Source of the DNA: CAYQEC01 sp964416425
GTDB taxonomy: Bacteria > Actinomycetota > Acidimicrobiia > Spongiisociales > UBA5794
Reading direction: 5' to 3'
NCBI GenBank assembly: GCA_964416425.1
Contig: CAYQEC010000022.1
Coordinates: 1-36,439, forward strand
Length of the DNA stretch: 36,439 nucleotides
In this document: positions 1 through 7,306 of the stretch, in pieces
How the letters are laid out: each line of letters opens with the position of its first letter
How positions within the stretch are numbered: position 1 is the first letter of the stretch
Made by a program: the position numbers and the translations under genes
Notes under the pieces: generated by a model
Databases searched by the model: none
Seen by the model: the letters and a program-made list of their open reading frames with translations, nothing else
What the model was told of the DNA's origin: nothing

Positions 1-75
1 GAGCCGGTGGTGGAGGAGCCGGTGGTGGAGGAGCCGGTGGCCGAGGAGCCGGTGGCCGAGGAGCCGGTGGCCGAG
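1..75 (+). repeat. Five tandem 15-bp units encoding EPV(V/A)E
   Basis: Five head-to-tail 15-bp units of the form GAGCCGGTGG(TG/CC)GAG run from the first base to about position 75. The first two carry TG and the last three CC at the variable dinucleotide. They encode the pentapeptide EPVVE/EPVAE, an acidic, Pro-rich low-complexity linker. More copies probably lie upstream, outside the window. Such arrays vary in number by slippage and are hard to assemble. Confidence 0.85.
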
Positions 76-429
76 GAGCCGGAGCCCCTGTTCTTTGAGG
101 CGCCCACCCCCGAGGAAGTCGCCGCACTGCCCGACAAGGAGGAGGCGACCGCCCGTGTCGCCGAGATCGCGGCCCGCACCGCCGGTGAGGGTCCGGTCTC
201 CGACGACGATCTCAAGCGGGTCCACGGGATCGGGCCCAAGCTGGAGCGGCTGCTCAAGGACATGGGGATCACCAGCTACCGCCAGATCGCCGGCTTCCGT
301 GACGACGACATCGCCTACGTCGCCGTCGCCATCGAGTCGTTCCCGGGCCGCATCCAACGCGACGACTGGATGAGCAGCGCCGCCTCGGAGCATGAGAGGA
401 AGTACGGGGAGCCGCCGCCGGAGGAGTGA
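1..429 (+). CDS. C-terminal part of a helix-hairpin-helix (HhH) domain protein (5' partial)
   Basis: The frame is open from base 1 to the TGA at 427-429, so the true start lies outside the window. The visible 142 residues are an acidic EPVAE repeat linker, a short charged segment and a compact C-terminal domain of about 70 residues. That domain contains the hairpin signature DLKRVHGIGPKLERLLKDMG, followed by an IAGFRDDDI helix and GRIQRDDWM. This type of HhH module is known as an add-on at the C-terminus of actinobacterial and proteobacterial membrane proteins, ribosomal protein L21 variants and NADH dehydrogenase subunits, where it is presumed to mediate nucleic-acid or protein contacts. The identity of the parent protein cannot be seen here. 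The neighbour rtcB is convergent and ends only 6 bp away. Confidence 0.8.
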   Translation, partial: EPVVEEPVVEEPVAEEPVAEEPVAEEPEPLFFEAPTPEEVAALPDKEEATARVAEIAARTAGEGPVSDDDLKRVHGIGPKLERLLKDMGITSYRQIAGFRDDDIAYVAVAIESFPGRIQRDDWMSSAASEHERKYGEPPPEE

Positions 430-435
430 CTCCGC

Positions 436-1860
436 TCAGCCCTTGACGACGCCGAGCGGGACCAGGCGGGCCACCCGTGCCGCCAGCCCGGCCCGGTCGC
501 ACACGTCGACCACCTCGTCCACGTCCTTGTAGGCGTAGGGGGCCTCCTCCGACAGCAGCTTGATCGAGCCGGGTCGGACCGCCACCCCGGCCGCTTCCAG
601 CTCGCGCTGCACCGCGGCGCCGGTCTTGGTGCGTTTCGCCGCGGTCCGGCTCATCACCCTCCCGGCGCCGTGGGCGGCGGAGGCGAAGGCGGGGTTGCCG
701 GCGACCCCGCGTAGCACCCACGATGCCGTGCCCATGCTCCCCGGCACCAGCACCGGCTGGCCGTGGGGGCGCAGGTCGGCCGGGAGGTCGGGATGGCCCG
801 GACCGAAGGCGCGGGTGGCGCCCTTGCGATGGACGCAGAGCCGCAGCTCCCGGTCGCCGATCTGGTGGGTCTCGAGCTTCGCCAGGTTGTGGGCGACGTC
901 GTAGACGAGCCGCATGCCGGTGTCCTCCGTTGCGGCGCCGAGGGCGGAGGCGAAGGCGAGCCGGGCGGCGTGGGCCAGCACGTGGCGATTCGCCCAGGCG
1001 AAATTGGACGCCGCCGCCATCGCCGCCAGGTAGGCCGTGCCCTCGGGGGACTCGACGGGGACGCAGGCGAGCTGCCGGTCGGGGACCGTGATGCCGTGCC
1101 GGCCCATGGCGGCGCCCATGGGGCGGAGCTGATCGGTGCAGGTCTGATGTCCCAGGCCGCGCGAGCCGCAGTGGATCATCACCGTCACCATGCCGGCGGC
1201 GAGGCCGAAGGCGGCCGCGGCCCCCTCGTCGAAGACGCGGTCGACGACCTGGACCTCGAGGAAGTGGTTCCCGGCTCCGAGCGAGCCGAGTTGGGTGGAA
1301 CCTCGCTCCAGGGCGCGGGGGCTGATCTGGTCCGGGTCAGCGCCCCGCGAGGTGCCCTGCTCCTCACAGCGTTCCAGATCCTCCTCCCAGCCGTAGCCGG
1401 CGGCCAGCACCGCGGCCGCCCCGTCCCGCAGCACGGACGCCAGCAGGCCCTTCCCGGCGATGGCGCCCTTGCCGAGGCCGCGGGGGATGGCGCCGTCCAG
1501 CGCGGCCATGATGTCGTCCCGGTGGGCCCGGAAGTCGGCGGCGGAGAGGGACGAGGCCAGCAGCCGTACCCCGCAGCAGATGTCGAAACCGACCCCTCCG
1601 GGCGAGACGACGCCACCGGCGGCGACATCGGTGGCGGCGACGCCGCCGATCGGGAACCCGTAGCCCCAGTGGATGTCCGGCATCGCCAGCGACGCCTCCA
1701 CGATGCCGGGGAGGTGGGCGACGTTTGCCACCTGCCGCACCGCCTCGTCCCCGACCGCCTTGGAGAGGAGGGCCCGGCTGGCGAAGATCCTCCCCGGGAC
1801 CCGCATCCCGTCCCGGGCCGGCAGCTCCCAGCTCACCTCCGAGATCTCCCGCAGCTCCAT
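436..1860 (-). CDS. rtcB: RtcB family RNA ligase (3'-phosphate/5'-OH RNA splicing ligase)
   Basis: RtcB joins RNA 2',3'-cyclic phosphate or 3'-phosphate ends to 5'-OH ends using GTP and Mn2+, in tRNA splicing or RNA repair. The 474-aa product has the usual family length and shows the family blocks in order: SPGGVGFDICCGVRLLAS (metal-binding Asp and Cys; the usual Asn before the Cys is itself Cys here), LGSLGAGNHFLEVQ, MIHCGSRGLGHQ, VHRKGATRAFGPG, PVLVPGSMGTASWVL and AHGAGRVMSR, whose His is the guanylylated residue in characterised RtcB. The ATG at 1860 is favoured because a TACAGT box lies exactly 6 nt upstream, as in a leaderless transcript. The archease gene lies directly upstream on the same strand. 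That is the classic pairing, since archease activates RtcB turnover. Confidence 0.95.
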   Translation of the reverse strand: MELREISEVSWELPARDGMRVPGRIFASRALLSKAVGDEAVRQVANVAHLPGIVEASLAMPDIHWGYGFPIGGVAATDVAAGGVVSPGGVGFDICCGVRLLASSLSAADFRAHRDDIMAALDGAIPRGLGKGAIAGKGLLASVLRDGAAAVLAAGYGWEEDLERCEEQGTSRGADPDQISPRALERGSTQLGSLGAGNHFLEVQVVDRVFDEGAAAAFGLAAGMVTVMIHCGSRGLGHQTCTDQLRPMGAAMGRHGITVPDRQLACVPVESPEGTAYLAAMAAASNFAWANRHVLAHAARLAFASALGAATEDTGMRLVYDVAHNLAKLETHQIGDRELRLCVHRKGATRAFGPGHPDLPADLRPHGQPVLVPGSMGTASWVLRGVAGNPAFASAAHGAGRVMSRTAAKRTKTGAAVQRELEAAGVAVRPGSIKLLSEEAPYAYKDVDEVVDVCDRAGLAARVARLVPLGVVKG

Positions 1861-1866
1861 GCGGCA

Positions 1867-1872
1867 ACTGTA
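1867..1872 (-). promoter_or_regulatory. Candidate leaderless -10 box for rtcB
   Basis: On the minus strand TACAGT is followed by six bases and the rtcB ATG. A start site about 7 nt after the box would fall on the ATG itself. No Shine-Dalgarno sequence is visible, which supports a leaderless message. No convincing -35 was found. Confidence 0.4.
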
Positions 1873-1876
1873 CGGG

Positions 1877-1897
1877 ACGGCCCCGCGGGGGAGCCGT
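1877..1897 (-). terminator. Hairpin between archease and rtcB
   Basis: ACGGC at 1877-1881 pairs with GCCGT at 1893-1897, and the inner CCC/GGG of a CCCCGCGGGG palindrome adds to the stem. There is no U-tract. It begins at the stop codon of the archease gene, so it could attenuate read-through into rtcB or protect the 3' end. Confidence 0.3.
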
Positions 1898-2322
1898 CAG
1901 ACGTCGAAGACGATTTCGGCCTCCCACCCACCCGGTGTCTCGGTGACGTGGAGGCCGTGGTAGGTGACCGCCTTCACCGGGGGTCCCATCAGGGCGACGC
2001 CCTTCAGGGAAGCGCCCCGCGCCAGCATCCGCACCGCCACCTCGCCGCGGCCCGCCCGCCCCGTCTCGGCGGCGAAGTCGCAGAAGGCGAGATCGCCGGT
2101 CTCGCCCAGGTACAGCAGCTCGGCGAGCAGATCGACGAGCAGTTCCGACGGGTCGGGAGCGGTCACCTCGAAGGCGACCTCCCGCACCGGGTCGAGGGCG
2201 GCGACGTCGACCATGAGGTCGAACATGCCGTACGCCGCGTTCTCCAGCAACTCGCCGAGGCTCGCCCCGGAGACGGCGATGGCCACGTCGGCGGTGTGGG
2301 GCACGATGCGGTAGCGGGCCAT
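1897..2322 (-). CDS. Archease (RtcB-activating protein)
   Basis: The 141-aa protein matches the archease family in length and in its end motifs: an N-terminal RIVPHTADVAI, whose Asp is a known calcium or metal ligand, and a C-terminal EAEIVFDV, whose last Asp is the partner ligand. Archease speeds the guanylylation and turnover of RtcB and widens its nucleotide use. The middle block (LENAAYGMFDLMVDV, then LLVDLLAELLYLGE) is also typical. Its gene lies 36 bp upstream of rtcB on the same strand, giving the expected repair pair, although a hairpin and a separate promoter-like box sit between them. The ATG at 2322 is preceded by TACGCT six bases upstream, which again suggests a leaderless message. 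Confidence 0.93.
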   Translation of the reverse strand: MARYRIVPHTADVAIAVSGASLGELLENAAYGMFDLMVDVAALDPVREVAFEVTAPDPSELLVDLLAELLYLGETGDLAFCDFAAETGRAGRGEVAVRMLARGASLKGVALMGPPVKAVTYHGLHVTETPGGWEAEIVFDV

Positions 2323-2328
2323 CCCGGC

Positions 2329-2334
2329 AGCGTA
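2329..2334 (-). promoter_or_regulatory. Candidate leaderless -10 box for archease
   Basis: TACGCT on the minus strand is followed by six bases and the archease ATG at 2322. It is back-to-back with the arginase-family promoter box at 2393, so the 83-bp gap is a divergent promoter region. Confidence 0.4.
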
Positions 2335-2392
2335 TCAACCGGCCGCGGGTGCGGCGGCGCCGTGCGGTGGCGGAATCGTTCGCCTCGTGCAG

Positions 2393-2398
2393 TACCGT
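2393..2398 (+). promoter_or_regulatory. Candidate leaderless -10 box for the arginase-family gene
   Basis: TACCGT is followed by seven bases and the ATG at 2406. No Shine-Dalgarno sequence is present, so transcription probably begins at or next to the start codon. Confidence 0.4.
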
Positions 2399-2405
2399 AC
2401 GAACC

Positions 2406-3149
2406 ATGAGCGTCGCCTCGGTGCCGTTTGCCCTCGGGGAACGGATGACCCGGCTGGTCGTCCCCGAGCCGCACCAGACCATCTCGCCCCCGCTCCCCGA
2501 CGGCACTCCACTGGAGCGAATCGCCGCCCTCCTCCGTCACGTCGCCGACTTCGTCGCCGCCACCGAGCACCCGGTCGTCTTCGCCGGTGACTGCATGACG
2601 AGCATCGGGGTCATCGCCGGCTTGGAACGCAAGGGCCTGTTCCCCACGGTCTACTGGTTCGATGCCCACGGGGACTTCAACACGCCCGAGACGAGCCCGT
2701 CGGGATACCTCGGCGGGATGCCGCTGGCGATGATCACCGGCCGGGGCGACCAGAGCCTGCTGGAGGCGGTGGAGCTCACCCCGGTTCCCGACGAACGAGT
2801 GGTGCTGTCGGGTGCCCGCGATCTCGATCCCGCCGAAGCAGAGGCGCTCGCCGCCTCGGGACTGAGTCGGCTCTCGGTCCACGACATCGCCCACGCCGTA
2901 CCACCCGACGGACCCCTCTTCGTCCACCTCGACGTCGACGTCGTGAACCCCCACGAGATGCCGGCGGTGGACTACCCGGCCGGCGGTGGCCCCGGCGTCG
3001 CCGCGGTACGGGCCGCCATGATCCATCTCGCCGCCACCGACCGGGTGGTCGGGTTCTCGGTGGCGGCACCAAATCCGGATCTCGCCGGGGCCCCGGTCGC
3101 CAACGGCGCCACCCGCCTCCTGGCCGCCGCATTCCTGGCCGACGCCTAG
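2406..3149 (+). CDS. Arginase/agmatinase/formiminoglutamase (ureohydrolase) family protein
   Basis: Ureohydrolases hydrolyse guanidino groups such as arginine, agmatine or formiminoglutamate using two Mn ions. The 247-aa product carries the family metal motifs: FAGDCMTS near residues 59-66, YWFDAHGDFN (Asp86, His88, Asp90) and FVHLDVDVVNP (Asp176, Asp178). The first motif is usually GGDHS; here the His ligand is Cys63. Actinobacterial members with Cys at this position are known to me, and their substrates are mostly untested. The ATG at 2406 is chosen over upstream in-frame starts because the conserved fold begins there and a TACCGT box sits seven bases before it. The next gene starts 10 bp downstream on the same strand. 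The substrate cannot be assigned from sequence. Confidence 0.82.
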   Translation: MSVASVPFALGERMTRLVVPEPHQTISPPLPDGTPLERIAALLRHVADFVAATEHPVVFAGDCMTSIGVIAGLERKGLFPTVYWFDAHGDFNTPETSPSGYLGGMPLAMITGRGDQSLLEAVELTPVPDERVVLSGARDLDPAEAEALAASGLSRLSVHDIAHAVPPDGPLFVHLDVDVVNPHEMPAVDYPAGGGPGVAAVRAAMIHLAATDRVVGFSVAAPNPDLAGAPVANGATRLLAAAFLADA

Positions 3150-3152
3150 CCT
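3147..3152 (+). promoter_or_regulatory. Candidate leaderless -10 box overlapping the upstream stop codon
   Basis: TAGCCT is followed by six bases and the GTG at 3159. Its TAG is also the stop codon of the arginase-family gene. With no Shine-Dalgarno visible, the PPOX gene may have its own leaderless start inside the two-gene unit. Confidence 0.3.
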
Positions 3153-3158
3153 CGGCGG

Positions 3159-3566
3159 GTGGATCCCGCCGAATGCCGCCGCCGCTTCACCGCCGTGGCG
3201 GTCGCCCGCATGGCGACCTGTGGCGTCGCCGGCCCGCACCTCGTCCCGATCGTGTTCGCCATCGACGGCGACCGGGTGGTGAGCGCGGTCGACCACAAGC
3301 CGAAGCGGACCGTCCGGCTGCAACGACTCGCCAACATCGCCCGCGATCCCCGCGTCGCCCTGCTCGCCGACCACTACACCGACGACTGGGAGGCTCTGTG
3401 GTGGGTGCGGGCCGACGGCCGGGCACGGCTCGTCGAGGACCGGGTCGAGCGGGAACGGGCGCTCGACCTCCTGGCGAGCCGCTACCGGCAGTACCGGGAA
3501 CGACGCCCCGGCGGGCCGGTGATCGAGATCGTGGTGGAACGCTGGGCGGGGTGGTCCGCCCGGTGA
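3159..3566 (+). CDS. PPOX-class pyridoxamine 5'-phosphate oxidase-fold protein, likely F420- or flavin-dependent
   Basis: The 135-aa product is a single split-barrel domain. VAVARMATCGVAGPHLVPIVFAID gives the first strands, followed by SAVDHKPKRT, where a Lys-rich turn normally contacts the cofactor phosphate. LQRLANIARDPRVALLADHY and the WVRADGRARLVED strand complete the barrel. The pattern is that of the Rv0121-like PPOX family assigned to deazaflavin F420 in mycobacteria. Cofactor assignment here is by family only; FMN, F420 or heme are all used within this superfamily. The GTG at 3159 is the only sensible start. The gene lies 10 bp after the arginase-family gene and converges on the YdeI-like gene with an 11-bp gap. 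Confidence 0.78.
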   Translation: MDPAECRRRFTAVAVARMATCGVAGPHLVPIVFAIDGDRVVSAVDHKPKRTVRLQRLANIARDPRVALLADHYTDDWEALWWVRADGRARLVEDRVERERALDLLASRYRQYRERRPGGPVIEIVVERWAGWSAR

Positions 3567-3576
3567 CATCCGGCCG

Positions 3577-4029
3577 TCAGTCCTGCATCACATGGGCGAC
3601 GGCGCGGGCGATGCGCCGGGCCCGGGTGTCGGGCCGCACCGCGTCGCTGATCCACACCAGGATTTCCTTGCGATGCGAGGGTGGGAGGGCGGCGAAGGCG
3701 TGGCGGGCGCCGGCGACCGACTCGAGGGCGGCGGCGAAGTCGTCGGGCACCGGCACCTCCCGTGACGTGGTGTCGGGCTGCAGCATGAACGACACCGTGT
3801 CCCCCACCCGAACCTGGAGGGCGGTGCGGACCTCGGCGTTGAGCAGAATCCGGTGCCGGCCGCCCCCCGCCGGCACCATCGTGGCCCGCAGCGGATGACC
3901 GTTGATTGTCCCCACCACCGGGATGTGGCCCTTGGCGCCGAAGGAGATGCTGACGTCGGATGGCACCGCGACCGCATAGTTGGCGCCCTGCCGGGTGACC
4001 TCGCCGCGGAAGCTCTTCGTCGTCGGCAT
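3577..4029 (-). CDS. DUF1905 / YdeI (OmpD-associated) family protein
   Basis: The 150-aa protein has two parts. Residues 1-90 form a DUF1905-type beta barrel (SFRGEVTRQGANYAVAVPSDV, then HRILLNAEVRTALQVRVGDTV). Residues 95-150 form the YdeI/OmdA helical tail, with AALPPSHRKEILVWISDAVR and TRARRIARAV. This domain pair is widespread in actinobacteria and is often labelled bacteriocin-protection or YdeI-like; its biochemical role is unknown. The start is the ATG at 4029, where the conserved domain begins. Upstream in-frame codons would run into the riboswitch region and encode unconserved sequence. A GACAAT box lies five bases before the ATG, so the message may be leaderless. Confidence 0.82.
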   Translation of the reverse strand: MPTTKSFRGEVTRQGANYAVAVPSDVSISFGAKGHIPVVGTINGHPLRATMVPAGGGRHRILLNAEVRTALQVRVGDTVSFMLQPDTTSREVPVPDDFAAALESVAGARHAFAALPPSHRKEILVWISDAVRPDTRARRIARAVAHVMQD

Positions 4030-4115
4030 GCCGCATTGTCGCAAACCGGGCCCGGCCGTGGCCGCCGAAACGCCGCCTTTCTCCCCGCGCGCCGGGTGCA
4101 GCTCCAACCATCGTG

Positions 4116-4121
4116 TACAGT
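4116..4121 (+). promoter_or_regulatory. Candidate -10 box of the gcvP riboswitch transcript
   Basis: TACAGT, preceded by GTG, lies about 20 nt before the first riboswitch stem, a suitable position for starting the leader RNA. The -35 region is weak (GGTGCA near 4094). Confidence 0.35.
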
Positions 4122-4142
4122 CGGGAACACCGCCGAAGCCCT

Positions 4143-4313
4143 GCGGGAGAGCCCGGGCCCGACCCGGCGCCGAAGGAGCAAACCGCCCCGGCAAACTCTC
4201 AGGCACCCGTACCGCAGGGACGAGGTACATCTGGAAAGAGGGCCGGCGACGGCCCCACCGAAGGGGCAAGCCGCCGCGGCGGCGAATCTCTCAGGTACCG
4301 ATGACAGATCGGG
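4143..4313 (+). promoter_or_regulatory. Tandem glycine riboswitch (two aptamers) upstream of gcvP
   Basis: Two copies of the glycine aptamer core follow one another. Aptamer 1 shows GGGAGA at 4145, the GCCGAAGGAGCAAAC-type junction at 4169-4183 and AACTCTCAGGCACC near 4194-4207. Aptamer 2 starts with CTGGAAAGAGG at 4231, then CACCGAAGGGGCAAG at 4256-4270 and AATCTCTCAGGTACCGATGACAGA at 4285-4308. These are the hallmark conserved blocks of the gcvT element, here in the cooperative tandem arrangement. The gcvP ATG follows about 58 nt after aptamer 2. Glycine binding normally turns on glycine-cleavage genes, so induction by glycine is the expected output. Whether control acts on transcription or translation cannot be read off: no U-tract terminator is visible in the 58-nt platform. 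Confidence 0.95.
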
Positions 4314-4370
4314 GCGACGACCGAGCCGGCGCGCCGGCGTCGCCGCCGAGCCGATCGAGGAGCCGAGAGC

Positions 4371-7235
4371 ATGACCCGCCGCCTCTCCGAGCTGAGCCAG
4401 GCCGCCGAATTCCCGCGCCGCCATATCGGGCCCGACGACGCCGACGTCGCTGCCATGCTCGCCGTCGTCGGGGTCTCCTCCCTGGACGAGCTCGTCGACC
4501 GGGCTGTGCCTCCGAGCATCCGCACCTCCCGGCCGCTCGACCTCCCCGAGCCCGCCTCCGAACCCGAAGTGCTGGCGCGGATCCGTCGCATCGCGGAGAA
4601 GAACCAGGTCTATACCTCCCTCATCGGGATGGGCTACGCCGGCACCCACCTCCCGGCGGTGATCCGGCGCAACATCCTCGAGAACCCCGGCTGGTACACC
4701 GCCTACACCCCTTACCAGCCGGAGATCTCCCAGGGCCGGCTGGAGGCGATGCTGAACTTCCAGACCGCCGTGAGCGACCTCACCGGGATGGAGATCGCCA
4801 ACGCCTCGCTGCTCGACGAGGCGACGGCGGCCGCCGAGGCGATGACGATGCTGCACCGCCTCGCCGGGCGCGACGGGGCGTTCTTCATCGACGCCGACTG
4901 CCATCCCCAGACCATCGAGGTGGTGCGGACCCGGGCCGAACCTCTCGGCATCGACGTCGTCGTCGGCGACCCGGGCCGGGACCTCGACCCGGAGAGGTCT
5001 TACGGGGTCCTACTCCAGTACCCCGGAAGCAGCGGGCGGGTGCGCGACGACCGCGACCTCATCGCCGGCCTCGAAGAGGCCGGGGTACTGGTGGCCGTCG
5101 CCGCCGACCTGCTGGCGCTGACCCTGCTGACCCCTCCGGGGGAGATGGGGGCCGACGTCGTGGTCGGCACCTCGCAACGCTTCGGCGTGCCCCCGATGTT
5201 CGGCGGTCCCCACGCCGGCTACCTCGCCACCCGGGAGGCCTTCATCCGCGCCGTCCCGGGACGTCTCGTCGGCGTCAGCAAGGACGGCGCCGGCCGCATG
5301 GCGCTGCGGCTTGTCCTCGCCACCCGCGAGCAGCACATCCGGCGGGAGCGCGCCACCTCCAACATCTGCACGGCCCAGGTGCTGCTCGCCGTCATCGCCG
5401 CCATGTACGCCGTCTACCACGGTCCCGACGGGCTGCGCCGCATCGCCGAGCGGGTCCACCGTCTCACCTCGGCCCTCGCCGCCGGGCTCGCCGCCGGTGG
5501 CGCCGAGGTGGTCAACGAGACCTGGTTCGACACGTTGACGGTCCGGGTCCCGGGGCGGGCCGACGAGGTGGTGGCCACCGCCGAGGACCGCAAGATCAAC
5601 CTCAGGCTCGTCGACCCCGACACGGTGGCGGTGGCGCTCGACGAGACCACGACCCCGGCCGTCGTCGACGCCGTGCTGGAGTCGTTCCTGGTGGCGGGAA
5701 GGGTGGCCGACCTGGAGCGCACGGCGCCCGACGGCATGCCCCCGGATCTGATGCGAACGAGCGCCTACCTCACCCATCCCGTGTTCCATCGCTACCGCAG
5801 CGAGACCGAGATGATGCGATACCTGCGGAAGCTGCAGGCCAAGGACATCGCCCTCGACCGGTCGATGATCCCGCTCGGCTCGTGCACCATGAAGCTCAAC
5901 GCCGCCTCCGAGATGCTGCCGATCGCGTGGCCCGAGTTCGCCTCCATCCACCCCTTCGCCCCGCTCGACCAGGCCGCCGGCTACCTCGAGCTGATCGGCG
6001 ACCTGGAGCGATGGCTGGCCGAGCTGACCGGCTACGACGCCGTCTCTCTCCAACCCAACGCCGGCGCCCAGGGCGAATACGCCGGCCTGCTCGCCATCCG
6101 TGGCTACCACCAGAGCCGGGGCGAAGGGCACCGTGACGTGTGCCTGATCCCGGCCTCGGCCCACGGCACCAATCCGGCCAGCGCCGCCATGGCCGGGCTT
6201 CAGGTGGTGGTGGTCGACACCGACGAGCACGGAAACATCGACCTCGACGACCTGCGGGCAAAGGCGGCGCGGCACGCCGACCGCCTGGCGGCGCTCATGA
6301 TCACCTACCCGTCCACCCACGGGGTGTTCGAGCCGACGGTGGTCGAGGTGTGCGAGACGGTGCACCGTCACGGCGGCCAGGTGTACGTCGACGGCGCCAA
6401 CCTCAACGCCCTCATCGGGATCGCCAAGCCGGGGGAGTTCGGCGGCGACGTCTCCCACCTCAATCTGCACAAGACCTTCGCCATCCCGCACGGGGGCGGC
6501 GGCCCCGGGGTCGGCCCGATCGGGGTGCGGGCCCATCTGGAGCCGTTCCTCCCGGGGCATCCCCTGGTTCCCGACCAGGACGGGTTCCGCGACGGGCTGG
6601 GGGCGGTGTCGGCGGCGCCGTGGGGCTCGGCAGGGATCCTGCCCATCTCCTGGTCGTACATCGCTCTCATGGGTGGCGCCGGCCTGCTGCGGGCCACCCA
6701 GGTGGCGGTGCTGGCCGCCAACTACGTCGCCGCCCGGCTCGCACCCCGTTACCCGATCCTCTACACCGGCCCCCATGGCCTCGTCGCCCACGAGTGCATC
6801 GTCGATCTGCGCCTGATTCGGACCGAGGTGGGCGTGACCGCCGACGACGTGGCGAAGCGCCTCATCGACTACGGATTCCACGCCCCCACCATGTCGTTCC
6901 CCGTCGCCGGTACCCTCATGATCGAGCCCACCGAATCCGAGAGCCTCGCCGAGCTCGACCGCTTCTGCGACGCCATGATCGCCATCAGGGGCGAGATCGA
7001 CCGCATCGCCGCCGGGGAGATGCCGCTCGACGACAGCCCGCTGCGCAACGCCCCCCATCCGGCCGAGGATCTGCTGGCGGCGGGGTGGACCCACCCCTAC
7101 TCGCGGGAGCTCGCGGCATATCCGGTAGATACCCTTCGGGCCGACAAGTACTGGCCGCCGGTGGGGCGGGTCGACGCCAGCTACGGCGACCGCCACGTGA
7201 TGTGCGCCTGCCCCCCGATCGAGCAGTACCGGTGA
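4371..7235 (+). CDS. gcvP: Glycine dehydrogenase (aminomethyl-transferring), P-protein of the glycine cleavage system
   Basis: P-protein decarboxylates glycine with pyridoxal phosphate and passes the aminomethyl group to lipoyl H-protein. The 954-aa product is the single-chain form, with both halves fused. The N-terminus has FPRRHIGPDD. The first half includes SLIGMGYAGTHLP and NPGWYTAYTPYQPEISQGRL, and the second includes MIPLGSCTMKLNAASEM. The PLP site is DVSHLNLHKTF, with Lys701 expected to form the Schiff base, followed by the Gly-rich IPHGGGGPGVGPIGV. The gene is governed by the tandem glycine riboswitch. gcvT and gcvH are not in the window, so they must be elsewhere in the genome. The ATG at 4371 is preceded by AGGAGCCGAGAGC, a plausible ribosome site. 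Confidence 0.97.
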   Translation: MTRRLSELSQAAEFPRRHIGPDDADVAAMLAVVGVSSLDELVDRAVPPSIRTSRPLDLPEPASEPEVLARIRRIAEKNQVYTSLIGMGYAGTHLPAVIRRNILENPGWYTAYTPYQPEISQGRLEAMLNFQTAVSDLTGMEIANASLLDEATAAAEAMTMLHRLAGRDGAFFIDADCHPQTIEVVRTRAEPLGIDVVVGDPGRDLDPERSYGVLLQYPGSSGRVRDDRDLIAGLEEAGVLVAVAADLLALTLLTPPGEMGADVVVGTSQRFGVPPMFGGPHAGYLATREAFIRAVPGRLVGVSKDGAGRMALRLVLATREQHIRRERATSNICTAQVLLAVIAAMYAVYHGPDGLRRIAERVHRLTSALAAGLAAGGAEVVNETWFDTLTVRVPGRADEVVATAEDRKINLRLVDPDTVAVALDETTTPAVVDAVLESFLVAGRVADLERTAPDGMPPDLMRTSAYLTHPVFHRYRSETEMMRYLRKLQAKDIALDRSMIPLGSCTMKLNAASEMLPIAWPEFASIHPFAPLDQAAGYLELIGDLERWLAELTGYDAVSLQPNAGAQGEYAGLLAIRGYHQSRGEGHRDVCLIPASAHGTNPASAAMAGLQVVVVDTDEHGNIDLDDLRAKAARHADRLAALMITYPSTHGVFEPTVVEVCETVHRHGGQVYVDGANLNALIGIAKPGEFGGDVSHLNLHKTFAIPHGGGGPGVGPIGVRAHLEPFLPGHPLVPDQDGFRDGLGAVSAAPWGSAGILPISWSYIALMGGAGLLRATQVAVLAANYVAARLAPRYPILYTGPHGLVAHECIVDLRLIRTEVGVTADDVAKRLIDYGFHAPTMSFPVAGTLMIEPTESESLAELDRFCDAMIAIRGEIDRIAAGEMPLDDSPLRNAPHPAEDLLAAGWTHPYSRELAAYPVDTLRADKYWPPVGRVDASYGDRHVMCACPPIEQYR

Positions 7236-7306
7236 CCCCTGCGGCGGCACGGAGTCGAGACAGGGAGTCGCCGGCGAGATAGGGTGTCGGGAGGAGGACT
7301 GCACCC

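Noticed and set aside
763..2409. Plus-strand frame opposite rtcB and archease
   Set aside because: It crosses two genuine conserved genes and is low-complexity.
5010..7304. Long minus-strand frame opposite gcvP
   Set aside because: Shadow of the conserved P-protein. No motif, and it has no independent promoter or ribosome site.
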